From Pseudolysinimonas_A sp041984585 (lineage in GTDB: Bacteria > Actinomycetota > Actinomycetes > Actinomycetales > Microbacteriaceae): a stretch of DNA of 40,666 bases. The translations under genes were made by a program, and so were the position numbers. Positions 24,032-33,007 of the stretch are shown piece by piece. Within the stretch, counting starts at the first letter, position 1. Each line of letters starts with the position of its first letter. Under the pieces are notes generated by a model that saw nothing but the letters and a program-made list of their open reading frames with translations, searched no databases and was not told where the DNA came from. The DNA lies in the NCBI GenBank assembly GCA_041984585.1, contig JBHIXX010000022.1, positions 1 through 40,666 on the forward strand, read 5' to 3'.

Positions 24032-25549
24032 GTGAGCGACACCCGGGATCCGCGTCGCTCCCGACTCACCCGTCCGACGGGCCACCGCGCCGTGACGGCC
24101 GTGCTCGCCATCGTCGGCATGAACGCGTCGTTCATGATGACCATCGTCCTGCCCATCCAGGCGCGACTGCCGGAACTGCTCGACGCCGGCAAGGACGACA
24201 CCGGATGGGTGGTCACCGTCACCCTGCTGGTCGCCGCGATCGTGACGCCGATCGCGGGCCGGCTGGGCGACCTGTTCGGCAAGCGACGCATCCTGCTCGC
24301 TCTGCTCGCCGTGCTGGTGCTGGGATCGGTGATCGCCGGGCTGTCCCACTCGCTCGCCGGGGTCATCGTCGGACGCGGCCTGCAGGGCGCCGCCATGGGC
24401 TCGGTGCCGCTCGGCATCTCGATCCTGCGTGACGTGCTGCCGCCCGCCCGTCTCGGGCCGGCGGTCGCCTTCGTCAGCGCGACCCTCGGTATCGGCGGGG
24501 CGCTCGGCCTGCCGCTGGCGGCCCTCTCGGCGCAGCTGCTCGACTGGCACGTCATCTTCTGGCTGTCGGCGGTGCTCGGTGTGCTGTGCTTCGTCCTCGT
24601 CGCGACCGTCGTGCCGGTCAGCGTGCTGCGCTCGCTCGGCCGGTTCGACGTGTTCGGCGCGATCGGGCTGGCGGTCGGGCTCGCCGGCGTGCTGCTCGCC
24701 GTCACCAAGGGTGCGGCCTGGGGCTGGACATCGCCGGCGACGCTCGCCTGCGGCATCGGCGGCGCGGCGGTGCTCGCGGTCTGGGCCGTCGTCGAGCTGC
24801 GGGTCGCCAGCCCGCTCGTCGACCTGCGCGTCGCGGTGCGGCCGACGGTGCTGTTCACGAACCTGTCGTCGATCGCGCTCGGCTTCGCCCTGTTCGCCCA
24901 CAACGTGGCCGTGCCGCAGATCCTCGAACTCCCGGTCGACACCGGCGTGGGCCTCGGGCAGACCCTGCTCACCGCGAGCCTCGTGATGATGCCCAGCGGG
25001 ATCATCATGATGATCGGCTCCCCCATCACCGGTCGGATCGCCGACCGCGTGGGCGGGCGCAACCTGCTCGCCGCCGGCGCCCTGTTCACCGCGCTGTCGT
25101 TCGTCTGGCTGCTGTTCTTCAGCTCCGAGGTCTGGCACTTCCTCGTCGCCGTGGTCATCGTCGGCGTGGGCATCGCGCTCGCCTTCGCGGTGATGCCGAT
25201 GCTGATCATGAGCGCGGTCCCGGCGACGGAGACGGCCGCGGCCAACGGTCTGAACGCGCTGATGCGCTCACTCGGCACGACGACCGCCGCGGCCGTGGTC
25301 GGGACGATCCTGGCCACGACGAGCACCGAGGTCGGCGACACCGTGGTTCCGAGCGCGACCGGATTCACCGCGACCTGGGCGGTGGCGCTCGGCGCGGGGG
25401 TGCTCGCCGCGGCGCTGGCGATGCTCATCCCGCGTCGACCGCGCGATTACCCCGAGCGCGAGGCGATGCCCCCGACCGGCAGCATCCCGACGATCGACTG
25501 GGCCGACGGGCGTCGGCCGCGGGTCGACCCGCCGCGGGCGGCCGACTAG
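24032..25549 (+). CDS. MFS transporter, DHA2-like exporter
   Basis: 505 residues with 13-14 hydrophobic segments, the size and helix number of drug:H+ antiporters of the DHA2 group. The loop motif between helices 2 and 3 is present as GRLGDLFGKRRIL, and GRIADRVGGRNLL repeats it in the second half. The substrate is unknown; export of a drug or metabolite is the family expectation. The C-terminal 50 residues are soluble. The GTG follows TAGGGT (24020-24025) by 6 nt, so the mRNA is probably leaderless. No adjacent regulator gene. Its stop shares CTAG with the convergent helicase stop. Confidence 0.9.
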   Translation: MSDTRDPRRSRLTRPTGHRAVTAVLAIVGMNASFMMTIVLPIQARLPELLDAGKDDTGWVVTVTLLVAAIVTPIAGRLGDLFGKRRILLALLAVLVLGSVIAGLSHSLAGVIVGRGLQGAAMGSVPLGISILRDVLPPARLGPAVAFVSATLGIGGALGLPLAALSAQLLDWHVIFWLSAVLGVLCFVLVATVVPVSVLRSLGRFDVFGAIGLAVGLAGVLLAVTKGAAWGWTSPATLACGIGGAAVLAVWAVVELRVASPLVDLRVAVRPTVLFTNLSSIALGFALFAHNVAVPQILELPVDTGVGLGQTLLTASLVMMPSGIIMMIGSPITGRIADRVGGRNLLAAGALFTALSFVWLLFFSSEVWHFLVAVVIVGVGIALAFAVMPMLIMSAVPATETAAANGLNALMRSLGTTTAAAVVGTILATTSTEVGDTVVPSATGFTATWAVALGAGVLAAALAMLIPRRPRDYPEREAMPPTGSIPTIDWADGRRPRVDPPRAAD

Positions 25550-28053
25550 AGCCGGTCGACGCCGAGCACGCGCACGATCGCGACCCCCTCCTCGGCCGAC
25601 GCGCCGAGGTCGACCTCGGCGCGGATCCCCCAGTCGTGATGCCCCGCCGGGTCGTCGAGGATCTGCCGCACCCGCCACACGTCCGGGTCGCGATCGATCA
25701 CCAGGCGCGCGGAGCTGCGGGCATCGGGCCCGGTGCCGATCTCGTCGTGCTCGTCGTAGTACGCGTCGAGGGCCTCCGGCCAGCCGGCATCAGGGTCGAG
25801 CGCCACCAGCTCGTCGTCCCGCTGCAGCGCCGCCAGCTGCACCCGCCGCCACAGCTCGTTGCGCACCAGCACGAGGAAGGCGCGCGGGTTCGCGACGACG
25901 CTCGTCGGCTGCGGCGGGCGCAGGTCGGCATCCTCGCCCCGCTCGGCCGCGGCGGTGCCGGCGGTGAGCGCCTCCCACTCATCGAGCAGGCTCGAGTCGA
26001 CCTGGCGCACCAGCTCACCCAGCCACTCGATCAGGTCGCGCAGCTCGTCGGTCTTCGCCTCATCCGGGATCGTCTGGCGCGCGGCCCGGAACGCGTCGGA
26101 GAGGTAGCGCAGCACGAGGCCCTCGCTGCGGCCCACCTCGTAGAAGGCGACGTACTCGGCGAAGGTCATCGCCCGTTCGTACAGGTCGCGCACGACCGAC
26201 TTGGGCGAGAGCTCGAAGTCGCGCACCCACGGCTGGCTCGAGGCGAAGGTGGCGAAGGCCTCGCCGAGCAGCTCCTCGAGGGGCTTCGGCCAGGTGACCT
26301 CCTCGAGCAGCTCCATCCGCTCGTCGTACTCGATGCCGTCGGCCTTCATCGCCTGCACCGCCTCGCCGCGGGCCCGGTACTGCTGCTGAGCGAGCACCGT
26401 GCGCGGGTCGTCGAGGGTCGCCTCGATCACGCTCAGCACGTCGAGCGGGTAGGTCGGCGCCTCGCGGTCGAGCAGCTCGAACGCGGCGAGGGCGAACGGC
26501 GACAGCGGCTGGTTGAGCGCGAAGTCGGGCGGCAGGTCGACGGTGAGGCGGATGCGGGCGGACCCGTCGAAGCCGCCGCCGATCTGCTCCACCACGCCGC
26601 CGGTGCGCAGCGTGCGGTAGATGCCGATCGCGCGTCGGGCGAGCTCCCGCTTCCGCTCCGGCGGCTCGTGGTTGTCGGTCACCAGTGCGCGCACCGCGTC
26701 GAACGCGGCTGCCGGCTGGTCCGCGCCGTCGCGTCCGATGAGGTTGATCATCATCGCCGCGGTCACCGTCATCGAGCTGGTGAGCGTCTCCGGCGGCGCG
26801 GCGATCATCCGCTCGAACGATCCCGGACCCCAGGATACGAATCCCTCCGGCGCGCGCTTCTTGGGCCCCGGCTTCCGCCCCTTCGCCTCGGCCTTCCTCG
26901 CCGCCACGACGTTCTCGATCTCGTGCTCGGGCGCCTGGGCAACGACCTCGCCCGCGGTGTCGAAGCCGGCGCGTCCCGCGCGGCCCGCGATCTGGTGGAA
27001 CTCGCGGGCGGTGAGCTGCCGCATCCGGGTTCCGTCGAACTTGGTGAGCGCGGTGAGCAGAACCGTGCGGATGGGGACGTTCACCCCGACGCCGAGGGTG
27101 TCGGTGCCGCAGATCACCCGCAGCAGTCCGCGCTGCGCGAGTTGCTCGACGAGGCGCCGGTACTTGGGCAGCATGCCCGCGTGGTGCACCCCCACCCCGG
27201 AGCGCACGAGCCGGTTGAGCGTCTGGCCGAACCCGGCGGAGAAACGGAACCCGCCGATCGCCTCGGCGATGCGGTCGCGCTGCTCGCGGCTCGCCACCCG
27301 CGCCGACACGAGCGCCTGCGCGCGCTCGACGGCCGCGGCCTGGGCGAAGTGCACGATGTAGACCGGGGCGAGACCGTCGTCGAGCAGCTGCTCCACCGTC
27401 TCGTGCACGGGGGTGTCGACGTACCGGTAGTCGAGTGGGACCGGACGCTCGACACCGGTCACGTGCGCCACCTCGCGCCCGGTGCGGCGCTCGAGGTCGG
27501 CCGAGATGTCGGTGAGGTCGCCGAGCGTCGCCGACATCAGCAGGAAGCGCGTGCGCGGCAGCTGCAGCAGGGGGACCTGCCACGCCCAGCCGCGGTCGGG
27601 TTCGGCGTAGAAGTGGAACTCGTCCATCACCACGACGTCGGCCTCGGTCGCCGCGCCGTGGCGCAGCGCCTGGTTGGCGAGGATCTCGGCCGTGCAGCAG
27701 ATGATCGGCGCGTCGGGGTTCACCCGCGAGTCCCCCGTGACCATGCCGACGTTCTCGGCCCCGAAGACGTGCACCAGGTCGAAGAACTTCTCGCTGACGA
27801 GGGCCTTGATCGGCGCGGTGTAGAACGACCGCTCGCCCCGGGCGAGGGCCGCGGCGTGCGCCGCGACCGCCACCAGCGACTTGCCGGTGCCGGTGGGCGT
27901 GGAGAGCACGACGTGCCGGTCGAGCACCAGCTCGAGGATCGCCTCCTCCTGCGCCGGATAGAGGCGGATGCCGCGCTCGCGCACCCAGTCGTCGAAGACC
28001 GCCACGAAGGCATCCGGGTCCCACGGGCGCGGCAGCGAGTCGACCAGGGGCAT
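25546..28053 (-). CDS. SKI2-like DEAD/DEAH-box RNA helicase with DUF3516
   Basis: 835 residues. The helicase core has Walker A STPTGTGKS (51-59), PIKALVSEKF, DEFH (144-147), SAT (174-176), VHHAGMLPKYR and QIAGRAGRAG. The C-terminal half (about 400-835) has no second ATPase and matches the DUF3516 region found in actinobacterial helicases of this kind. By similarity to SKI2/HelY proteins it probably unwinds RNA in decay or ribosome metabolism. The ATG at 28053 is chosen because CAGACT (28065-28060) lies 6 nt upstream and the protein then starts just before the conserved N-terminal region; the longer reading adds 40 residues of unlikely sequence. Confidence 0.9.
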   Translation of the reverse strand: MPLVDSLPRPWDPDAFVAVFDDWVRERGIRLYPAQEEAILELVLDRHVVLSTPTGTGKSLVAVAAHAAALARGERSFYTAPIKALVSEKFFDLVHVFGAENVGMVTGDSRVNPDAPIICCTAEILANQALRHGAATEADVVVMDEFHFYAEPDRGWAWQVPLLQLPRTRFLLMSATLGDLTDISADLERRTGREVAHVTGVERPVPLDYRYVDTPVHETVEQLLDDGLAPVYIVHFAQAAAVERAQALVSARVASREQRDRIAEAIGGFRFSAGFGQTLNRLVRSGVGVHHAGMLPKYRRLVEQLAQRGLLRVICGTDTLGVGVNVPIRTVLLTALTKFDGTRMRQLTAREFHQIAGRAGRAGFDTAGEVVAQAPEHEIENVVAARKAEAKGRKPGPKKRAPEGFVSWGPGSFERMIAAPPETLTSSMTVTAAMMINLIGRDGADQPAAAFDAVRALVTDNHEPPERKRELARRAIGIYRTLRTGGVVEQIGGGFDGSARIRLTVDLPPDFALNQPLSPFALAAFELLDREAPTYPLDVLSVIEATLDDPRTVLAQQQYRARGEAVQAMKADGIEYDERMELLEEVTWPKPLEELLGEAFATFASSQPWVRDFELSPKSVVRDLYERAMTFAEYVAFYEVGRSEGLVLRYLSDAFRAARQTIPDEAKTDELRDLIEWLGELVRQVDSSLLDEWEALTAGTAAAERGEDADLRPPQPTSVVANPRAFLVLVRNELWRRVQLAALQRDDELVALDPDAGWPEALDAYYDEHDEIGTGPDARSSARLVIDRDPDVWRVRQILDDPAGHHDWGIRAEVDLGASAEEGVAIVRVLGVDRL

Positions 28054-28163
28054 CCGTCGAGTCTGCCGCACGGCGCGGGGCGCCCGCGGGCCAGCGGCGC
28101 CTCCCGCCGACCGCCCCCGGACTGGGTAGACCGCCCGGGTATCCCCGGGGAACCCCCATCGCT

Positions 28164-28233
28164 TAGAATCCACTGGGAATCGCGATCATTCGCGCCCGCG
28201 TCGCGGGCCGTGCGGGGAGAGGAGCATGCCGTC
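28164..28233 (+). promoter_or_regulatory. promoter and leader of the first DUF2510 gene
   Basis: TAGAAT (28164-28169) is a good -10 box; the start near 28177 gives a leader of about 57 nt that ends with GGAGAGGAG, about 10 nt before the ATG at 28234. No -35 match. The rest of the 180-bp divergent gap to the helicase gene shows nothing else. Confidence 0.5.
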
Positions 28234-29391
28234 ATGAGCGATGACGACGTCCGCGTCCCCGCCGGGTGGTACCCCGACCCGCTGGGTCTGCCGCAGCTGC
28301 GCTGGTGGGACAACCACGCGTGGACCGAGCACACCTCCGACGCGCGGCAGCCGATGATGGCGCAGGAGACGACGACCACCAAGCTCGCGTACGCCGACGA
28401 CGAGCCGGCCGAGCCGCTCGACGACCTGCCCTCGCGCCGCGAGATGCGCGAGCGCGAGCGCGTCGCCCTCGCCGAGTCCGACGGCGACTCGGAGCAGACC
28501 GTCGACGCCGCCGCGTTCGACGAGCCGCTGCTGTCGCTCGAGGCGCCGACGCAGGACGCCGACACCTCGGAGCCCGCGCCGGCGGTGAAGCTCGCGCTCG
28601 GCGGCTACCTCGACGACGCGCCGACGAGCCTCCCTTACGACCTCGACGAGCGCTACGACGACCTGCTCGGCGTTCCGAGCACCCCGCGCGCCTCGGCGGC
28701 GCACGCCTCGAGCGGCGCCACCCACTACGTGCCGGAGGCGGCCGAGGAGACCCGGCCGCGCCCCACCCGCACGACGGCGGCGCTGCACACGAGCACCGGG
28801 CCCGCCTGGCTGCTCACCCTGCTGCCCGTCTACGCGCTGCTCGTCGGCATGCTCATCTTGCTCTCCGGCTCCGCCGCGGCGAACCCGCTGGTGAACCTCG
28901 GCGTCATGGTCGCCCTGCCGTACGTCGCCGGGATCGTGCTCGCCTACGTCGACCGGCGGATGCTGATCGCCAACGGCATGGAACAGCCCGCGCACTGGGC
29001 CTGGTCGCTGCTGAGCGCCCCCGTCTACCTGGTGGCCCGACTCATCGCCACCGTGCGCGAGGCCGGCAACGGCTTCGGCCCCGTGCTCACCTACGTGGTG
29101 CTCGCGATCTTCGGACTCGGCGCCATCGTCGCCGTTCCCGGTCTCGTGATGGTGTACTCGCCGGCGACCTGGTCGGCCGAGGCGGAGGCGTCGATCGCCA
29201 CCGACGCGGCGGCCATCGGGGCGAACCTGACCGTCGACTGCCCCGACGAGGTTCCGATGCTGGTGAACCAGTCGTTCTCGTGCCGCGCGGCGAACGACGA
29301 CGGCGAGGTCTTCGACGTGCGGGTGAGCCTGCAGCGCGCCAACGGATGGATCGACTGGCGCGTCGACGACTGGGGCGTCTTCACGATGTGA
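28234..29391 (+). CDS. DUF2510 membrane protein with DUF4333-like C-terminus
   Basis: 385 residues. The N-terminal DUF2510 motif (about 9-34) reads PAGWYPDPLGLPQLRWWDN then WTEHT. A long acidic, poorly ordered stretch follows (45-185). Four membrane segments lie at about 191-211, 219-238, 257-272 and 283-308. The secreted C-terminal domain (315-385) has Cys336 in VDCP and Cys350, as in DUF4333-type domains, probably a disulfide. Function unknown; DUF2510 is thought to be a small protein-interaction or membrane-near module. The next gene is a paralogue with the same layout. Confidence 0.82.
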   Translation: MSDDDVRVPAGWYPDPLGLPQLRWWDNHAWTEHTSDARQPMMAQETTTTKLAYADDEPAEPLDDLPSRREMRERERVALAESDGDSEQTVDAAAFDEPLLSLEAPTQDADTSEPAPAVKLALGGYLDDAPTSLPYDLDERYDDLLGVPSTPRASAAHASSGATHYVPEAAEETRPRPTRTTAALHTSTGPAWLLTLLPVYALLVGMLILLSGSAAANPLVNLGVMVALPYVAGIVLAYVDRRMLIANGMEQPAHWAWSLLSAPVYLVARLIATVREAGNGFGPVLTYVVLAIFGLGAIVAVPGLVMVYSPATWSAEAEASIATDAAAIGANLTVDCPDEVPMLVNQSFSCRAANDDGEVFDVRVSLQRANGWIDWRVDDWGVFTM

Positions 29392-29395
29392 GCCG

Positions 29396-29415
29396 GGCTC
29401 GCGAAAATGCGAGCC
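29396..29415 (+). terminator. hairpin between the two DUF2510 genes
   Basis: GGCTCGC and GCGAGCC pair perfectly around GAAAAT, 4 bp after the stop at 29391. The downstream gene has its own -10 (TACAGT, 29460-29465), so the two paralogues may be transcribed separately. Confidence 0.6.
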
Positions 29416-29512
29416 GGACACGCCCCGAACGGGGACCTGATCCTCCCCGGAGACCCGGATACAGTGGGAGCGACCCCCGCCCCACCCCCCGGATCTCGGT
29501 GAAGGACCAGGC

Positions 29513-30589
29513 GTGACCGATCAAGCGACGCGAGTCGTCCCCGCAGGATGGTACGAGGACCCCGCGTCGCCCGCGCACGTCCGCTGGTGGAACGGGCTCG
29601 CCTGGACCGAGCACACGGCCGCGAAGCCGGAGTCGCGCGTCACGGCGCAACCCGCCGCCGACCAGACCGCCGCCCAGGGCGCGGGGTACGGCCAGAGCGG
29701 TTACGGCCAGAGCGCCGGCTACGACCAGGCCTCGTCCGCGCAGTCGGCGTACGGGCAGGCGGCCCAGGATGCCGCCGCGCAGGCCCGAGCCGCCGCGCAG
29801 GCCGGAGCCGCCGCCCAGGCGGCCGAGCACACGTCCGCCGACGCCTGGTACACCACCCCCGAGTCGCAGGCGGAGTCGGCGCGCATCGCCGAGGCCCGCG
29901 AGCTGGAACGCGAGTTCGGCATCTCGACCGCCGAGCACGAGGTCGTGCAGCAGCGGCACGACCAGGCGGCCGTCGACGACGCCTACCGCGCCGACTGGGG
30001 CGCCGACGAGGAGGAGCCCCCGACCTCCACCGCCTCGGCATGGCTGATCGCGCTCTGGCCGGTGTTCACGCTCGCCGCCGCCGCGGCCGCGGCGTACCTG
30101 TACTTCTACGTGCAGCCCGAGCTCTACGTGCTCGGCCTCGGCGCCGTGCCGCTGCTGCTCACCGTGCTGTGGGCCATCGCCGACGCGCGTCGTCTGCGGC
30201 AGCTGGGCCACCGCCCGGCGAGCGCGGCGCTCGCCCTGCTCGGACCGTTCGTCTACCTCGTCGCCCGCCGTGTGCGGGTGCGCGGCTCGGGCCCGCTCGT
30301 GGCGTTCCTGATCTTCACCGCGACCGCGGTCGGACTCCCCGTCGCCGCGGTGGCCACCGACAGCGCACGTCCGGTGACGACCGCGCTCGAGATCCAGCAG
30401 ACGGTGAGCGCCGACCTCATCGGCGACGGGCGCGCGACGAGCGTGAACTGCCCGTTCTTCGTCGAGGACTTCAGCACGGGCGCCCTGTACACCTGCTCCG
30501 TCAAGCTGCCGAACGGCGCGTCGACGGTCGTCTGGGTGAGCATCGACGGCGAGGACGGCGAGTTCTCCTACGCGCTGTCCGCGCGCTGA
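29513..30589 (+). CDS. DUF2510 membrane protein, paralogue of the upstream gene
   Basis: 358 residues from a GTG start with AAGGA about 7-8 nt upstream. DUF2510 spans about 9-36 (PAGWYEDPASPAHVRWWNG then WTEHT). A low-complexity linker follows, with GYGQS repeats (58-75) and an Ala/Gln-rich run (83-105). Membrane segments lie at about 176-199, 204-224, 236-250 and 261-281. The C-terminal domain has Cys313 in VNCP and Cys328, matching the pattern of the neighbour. The pair shares AWL-x-L-PV and FVYLVAR/PVYLVAR membrane motifs, so it arose by tandem duplication. Function unknown. Confidence 0.82.
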   Translation: MTDQATRVVPAGWYEDPASPAHVRWWNGLAWTEHTAAKPESRVTAQPAADQTAAQGAGYGQSGYGQSAGYDQASSAQSAYGQAAQDAAAQARAAAQAGAAAQAAEHTSADAWYTTPESQAESARIAEARELEREFGISTAEHEVVQQRHDQAAVDDAYRADWGADEEEPPTSTASAWLIALWPVFTLAAAAAAAYLYFYVQPELYVLGLGAVPLLLTVLWAIADARRLRQLGHRPASAALALLGPFVYLVARRVRVRGSGPLVAFLIFTATAVGLPVAAVATDSARPVTTALEIQQTVSADLIGDGRATSVNCPFFVEDFSTGALYTCSVKLPNGASTVVWVSIDGEDGEFSYALSAR

Positions 30590-30634
30590 CCCCGCGACCC
30601 GGGCGCGTCATCCCGCCCGCTTAGGGTGAGAGGG

Positions 30635-31309
30635 ATGCGACTTCTCCTCCTCCGCCACGGGCAGACCCCGGCCAACGTGTCCGGCATCCTCGACACCGCC
30701 GCTCCCGGTCCCGGTCTCACCGACCTCGGCGCGCGGCAGGCGCAGGCGGCGGCCGACGCCCTGGCCGACCGCGGCATCGAGCGTCTCTACGTGTCGCGCC
30801 TGCGTCGCACCCACGACACCGTGGCGCCACTCGCCCGCGCGCGCGGCCTGCAGCCGGTCGAGCTGCCGGGCCTGCACGAGATCGAGGCCGGCTCGCTCGA
30901 GGGGCGCTCCGACCGCGAGGCGGTGCACGAGTACCTCGAGACCGCATTCGCCTGGGCGTTCGGCGACGACGAGCGCGCGATGCCGGGCGGCGAGCGGGGC
31001 GGCGAGTTCTTCGCCCGGTTCGACGCCGACATCGCGCGGATCGCCGCGGAGACCGGCCCCGACGGCACCGCGCTGGTGGTCAGCCACGGAGCCGCCATCC
31101 GGGTGTGGACCGCCCGCCGCGTGCCGATGCCGCCGGGGCGCGACGATCCCGCGCACCTGGAGAACACCGGGCTGGTCGAACTCGACGGTGGGCCCGAGTC
31201 GGGCTGGACGGCGCTGTCGTGGGGCGGTCCGCCGGTCGGCGGGGCGCGGTTCTCCGACCGCCACGACCACGACATCACCGGGGAGTACGACGCCGACGAC
31301 GTCGAGTGA
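30635..31309 (+). CDS. histidine phosphatase family protein
   Basis: 224 residues of the phosphoglycerate mutase-like branch. RHG at 7-9 is the phosphohistidine motif; Arg58 region (SRLRRTHDT), Glu82 region and His151 in VVSHGAA complete the active site. The substrate is not evident. I use the ATG at 30635, with TAGGGT (30622-30627) 7 nt before it; the upstream GTG would overlap that box. The C-terminal 40 residues are acidic and extend past the catalytic domain. It probably forms a transcript of its own. Confidence 0.88.
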   Translation: MRLLLLRHGQTPANVSGILDTAAPGPGLTDLGARQAQAAADALADRGIERLYVSRLRRTHDTVAPLARARGLQPVELPGLHEIEAGSLEGRSDREAVHEYLETAFAWAFGDDERAMPGGERGGEFFARFDADIARIAAETGPDGTALVVSHGAAIRVWTARRVPMPPGRDDPAHLENTGLVELDGGPESGWTALSWGGPPVGGARFSDRHDHDITGEYDADDVE

Positions 31310-31379
31310 CGTCGTCCGGGCGCGCGAGCGCTCGGGGTGGCACCGGGGCGACGACGGTGGCGCGCCGTAGGGTCGGCAC

Positions 31380-32957
31380 GTGACCGCCAGCCGACTGCTC
31401 CGCGCCCGCGTGGAGCTGGTGCACGAGGCGATCGACCGGCTCGGCGGGCTCGAGCCGGCGTGGAGCGCGCTGGTCGCGGCCCACGCGTTGCGCGCCGACC
31501 GGCCCAGCAGTGCCGCGATCGCCGACGCGTTCGGCGGGCCCGCGGCGGGCGTCGACGACCTGCTCGACGGTCTCACCCTCACCCAGATCTCGGTGCTCTA
31601 CGAGTCGTCGCTCGCCCACGTCGACCACCGCAGCCGCAAGAGCAGCGGCCAGTACTTCACGCCCGACGACGTGGCGCGGTTCCTCGCGGAGCGCGCGGCC
31701 GGGTTCCCGCCGGGCGTCTGGATCGACCCCTGCACCGGCGTGGGCAATCTGGCGCACGCGCTCGCGGCGGCGCAGCCCGATCCGGCGGCGTTCGTGGCCG
31801 AACACCTCGTGCTGGTCGATCGCGACCCGCTCGCGCTACGCATCGCCGTGGCCCTGCTGTCCCTCGAGTTCGAGGCCGAGCGGTCCGTCTGGCCCGCACT
31901 GCGCGATCGTGCCCGGGTCGCCGACGCCCTCGCCGACCCGCTGCCCGACTACGACTTCGCGATCCTCAACCCGCCGTACGTGCAGGTGCCGCGCGACGAC
32001 CGGTTCGCGGTGGCCGAGGCGCGCGACCTGTACGCCTACTTCCTGGAGCGGATGCTGCGCGACGGCCGCGGGCTGGTCGCGATCACGCCGCAGAGCTACA
32101 CCTCCGGCCGCCGGTATGCGCCGCTGCGCCGCCTGCTGGTGCGGGAGTGCGCCGAGCTCGACGTGTACTGCTTCGACAACGTGCCCGACACGGTGTTCCG
32201 CGGGGTGAAGTTCGGATCGCAGAACAGCAACCGGGTCAACTCCACCCGCGCCGCCATCCTGGTCGCCCGCCGGCACCCCGAGGGCACGCCGCACCGGCAC
32301 CGCATCACCCCGCTGCTGCGCTGGCGCGCGCACGAGCGGGCCACGCTGCTAGCGACCGCCGACGAGTTCCTGGCGCCGCTGCAGCCGGATGCCGACCGCG
32401 CGTTCCCGAAGGTGGGGGCCGACCTGGTCGACCTGCACCGCGCCCTCGCGGCGACCGAGCAGACGGTGGGCGACCTGCTCGCCGACGAGCCGACCGCGTT
32501 CCACCTCGACGTGCCGATCACGCCGCGCTACTTCCTCACGGCGGCCCGGCGGGAGCTGGACCGGGGCCACCGCATCCGACTCCACTTCGTCACCGCCGCC
32601 GACCGCGACCGCGCGGCGGTGGTGCTCAACTCGTCGCTCGCGCACTGGTGGTGGCGGGTCTACGAGGGCGGCATCACGGTGAGTCGCACGACGCTGCTGG
32701 GCATCCCGGTGCCGCTCGACGGCGCTCCCCCGCACCTGCTCGCCGACCTCGAGCGCTCGGAGCGCGACAACGTCGTGGTCAAGGTGAACGCGGGGCTGCG
32801 CAACGAGAACGTCAAGCATCCGTGGTGGCTGCTGCGGCGCCTCAACGCGGCGGTCGCACCCGACCACGTCGACGCGCTGATGGGCACGCACGCCAACTCC
32901 GACCTCCCGGCGCGACCCGATGCGGACGCGGCCGTGCGCGACGCCGCGGCCGGCTGA
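31380..32957 (+). CDS. solitary Eco57I/TaqI-type adenine DNA methyltransferase
   Basis: 525 residues. An N-terminal helical part leads to GQYFTP (90-95), a motif shared by type I and Eco57I-like methylases. The SAM-binding motif I is DPCTGVGNL (116-124) and the catalytic motif IV is NPPY (197-200), which indicates N6-adenine methylation. The C-terminal 240 residues would hold the target recognition domain, with a TaqI_C-like stretch around VPLDG. No endonuclease motif is seen in it and no restriction gene lies beside it. The GTG follows TAGGGT (31368-31373) by 6 nt. Base composition resembles its neighbours. It may be an orphan methylase or the remnant of a restriction system. Confidence 0.83.
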   Translation: MTASRLLRARVELVHEAIDRLGGLEPAWSALVAAHALRADRPSSAAIADAFGGPAAGVDDLLDGLTLTQISVLYESSLAHVDHRSRKSSGQYFTPDDVARFLAERAAGFPPGVWIDPCTGVGNLAHALAAAQPDPAAFVAEHLVLVDRDPLALRIAVALLSLEFEAERSVWPALRDRARVADALADPLPDYDFAILNPPYVQVPRDDRFAVAEARDLYAYFLERMLRDGRGLVAITPQSYTSGRRYAPLRRLLVRECAELDVYCFDNVPDTVFRGVKFGSQNSNRVNSTRAAILVARRHPEGTPHRHRITPLLRWRAHERATLLATADEFLAPLQPDADRAFPKVGADLVDLHRALAATEQTVGDLLADEPTAFHLDVPITPRYFLTAARRELDRGHRIRLHFVTAADRDRAAVVLNSSLAHWWWRVYEGGITVSRTTLLGIPVPLDGAPPHLLADLERSERDNVVVKVNAGLRNENVKHPWWLLRRLNAAVAPDHVDALMGTHANSDLPARPDADAAVRDAAAG

Positions 32958-33007
32958 GGAGCCCACCCGGCCGCGGCGAAGCCCCAGGGCGCCCCGCAGG
33001 ACGCGGG

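Noticed and set aside
24586..29391. A continuous reading frame of 1601 codons on the + strand.
   Set aside because: Only its last 386 codons (DUF2510 protein) have protein-like composition; the rest runs antisense to the helicase and out of frame through the MFS gene, as expected from high third-position GC.
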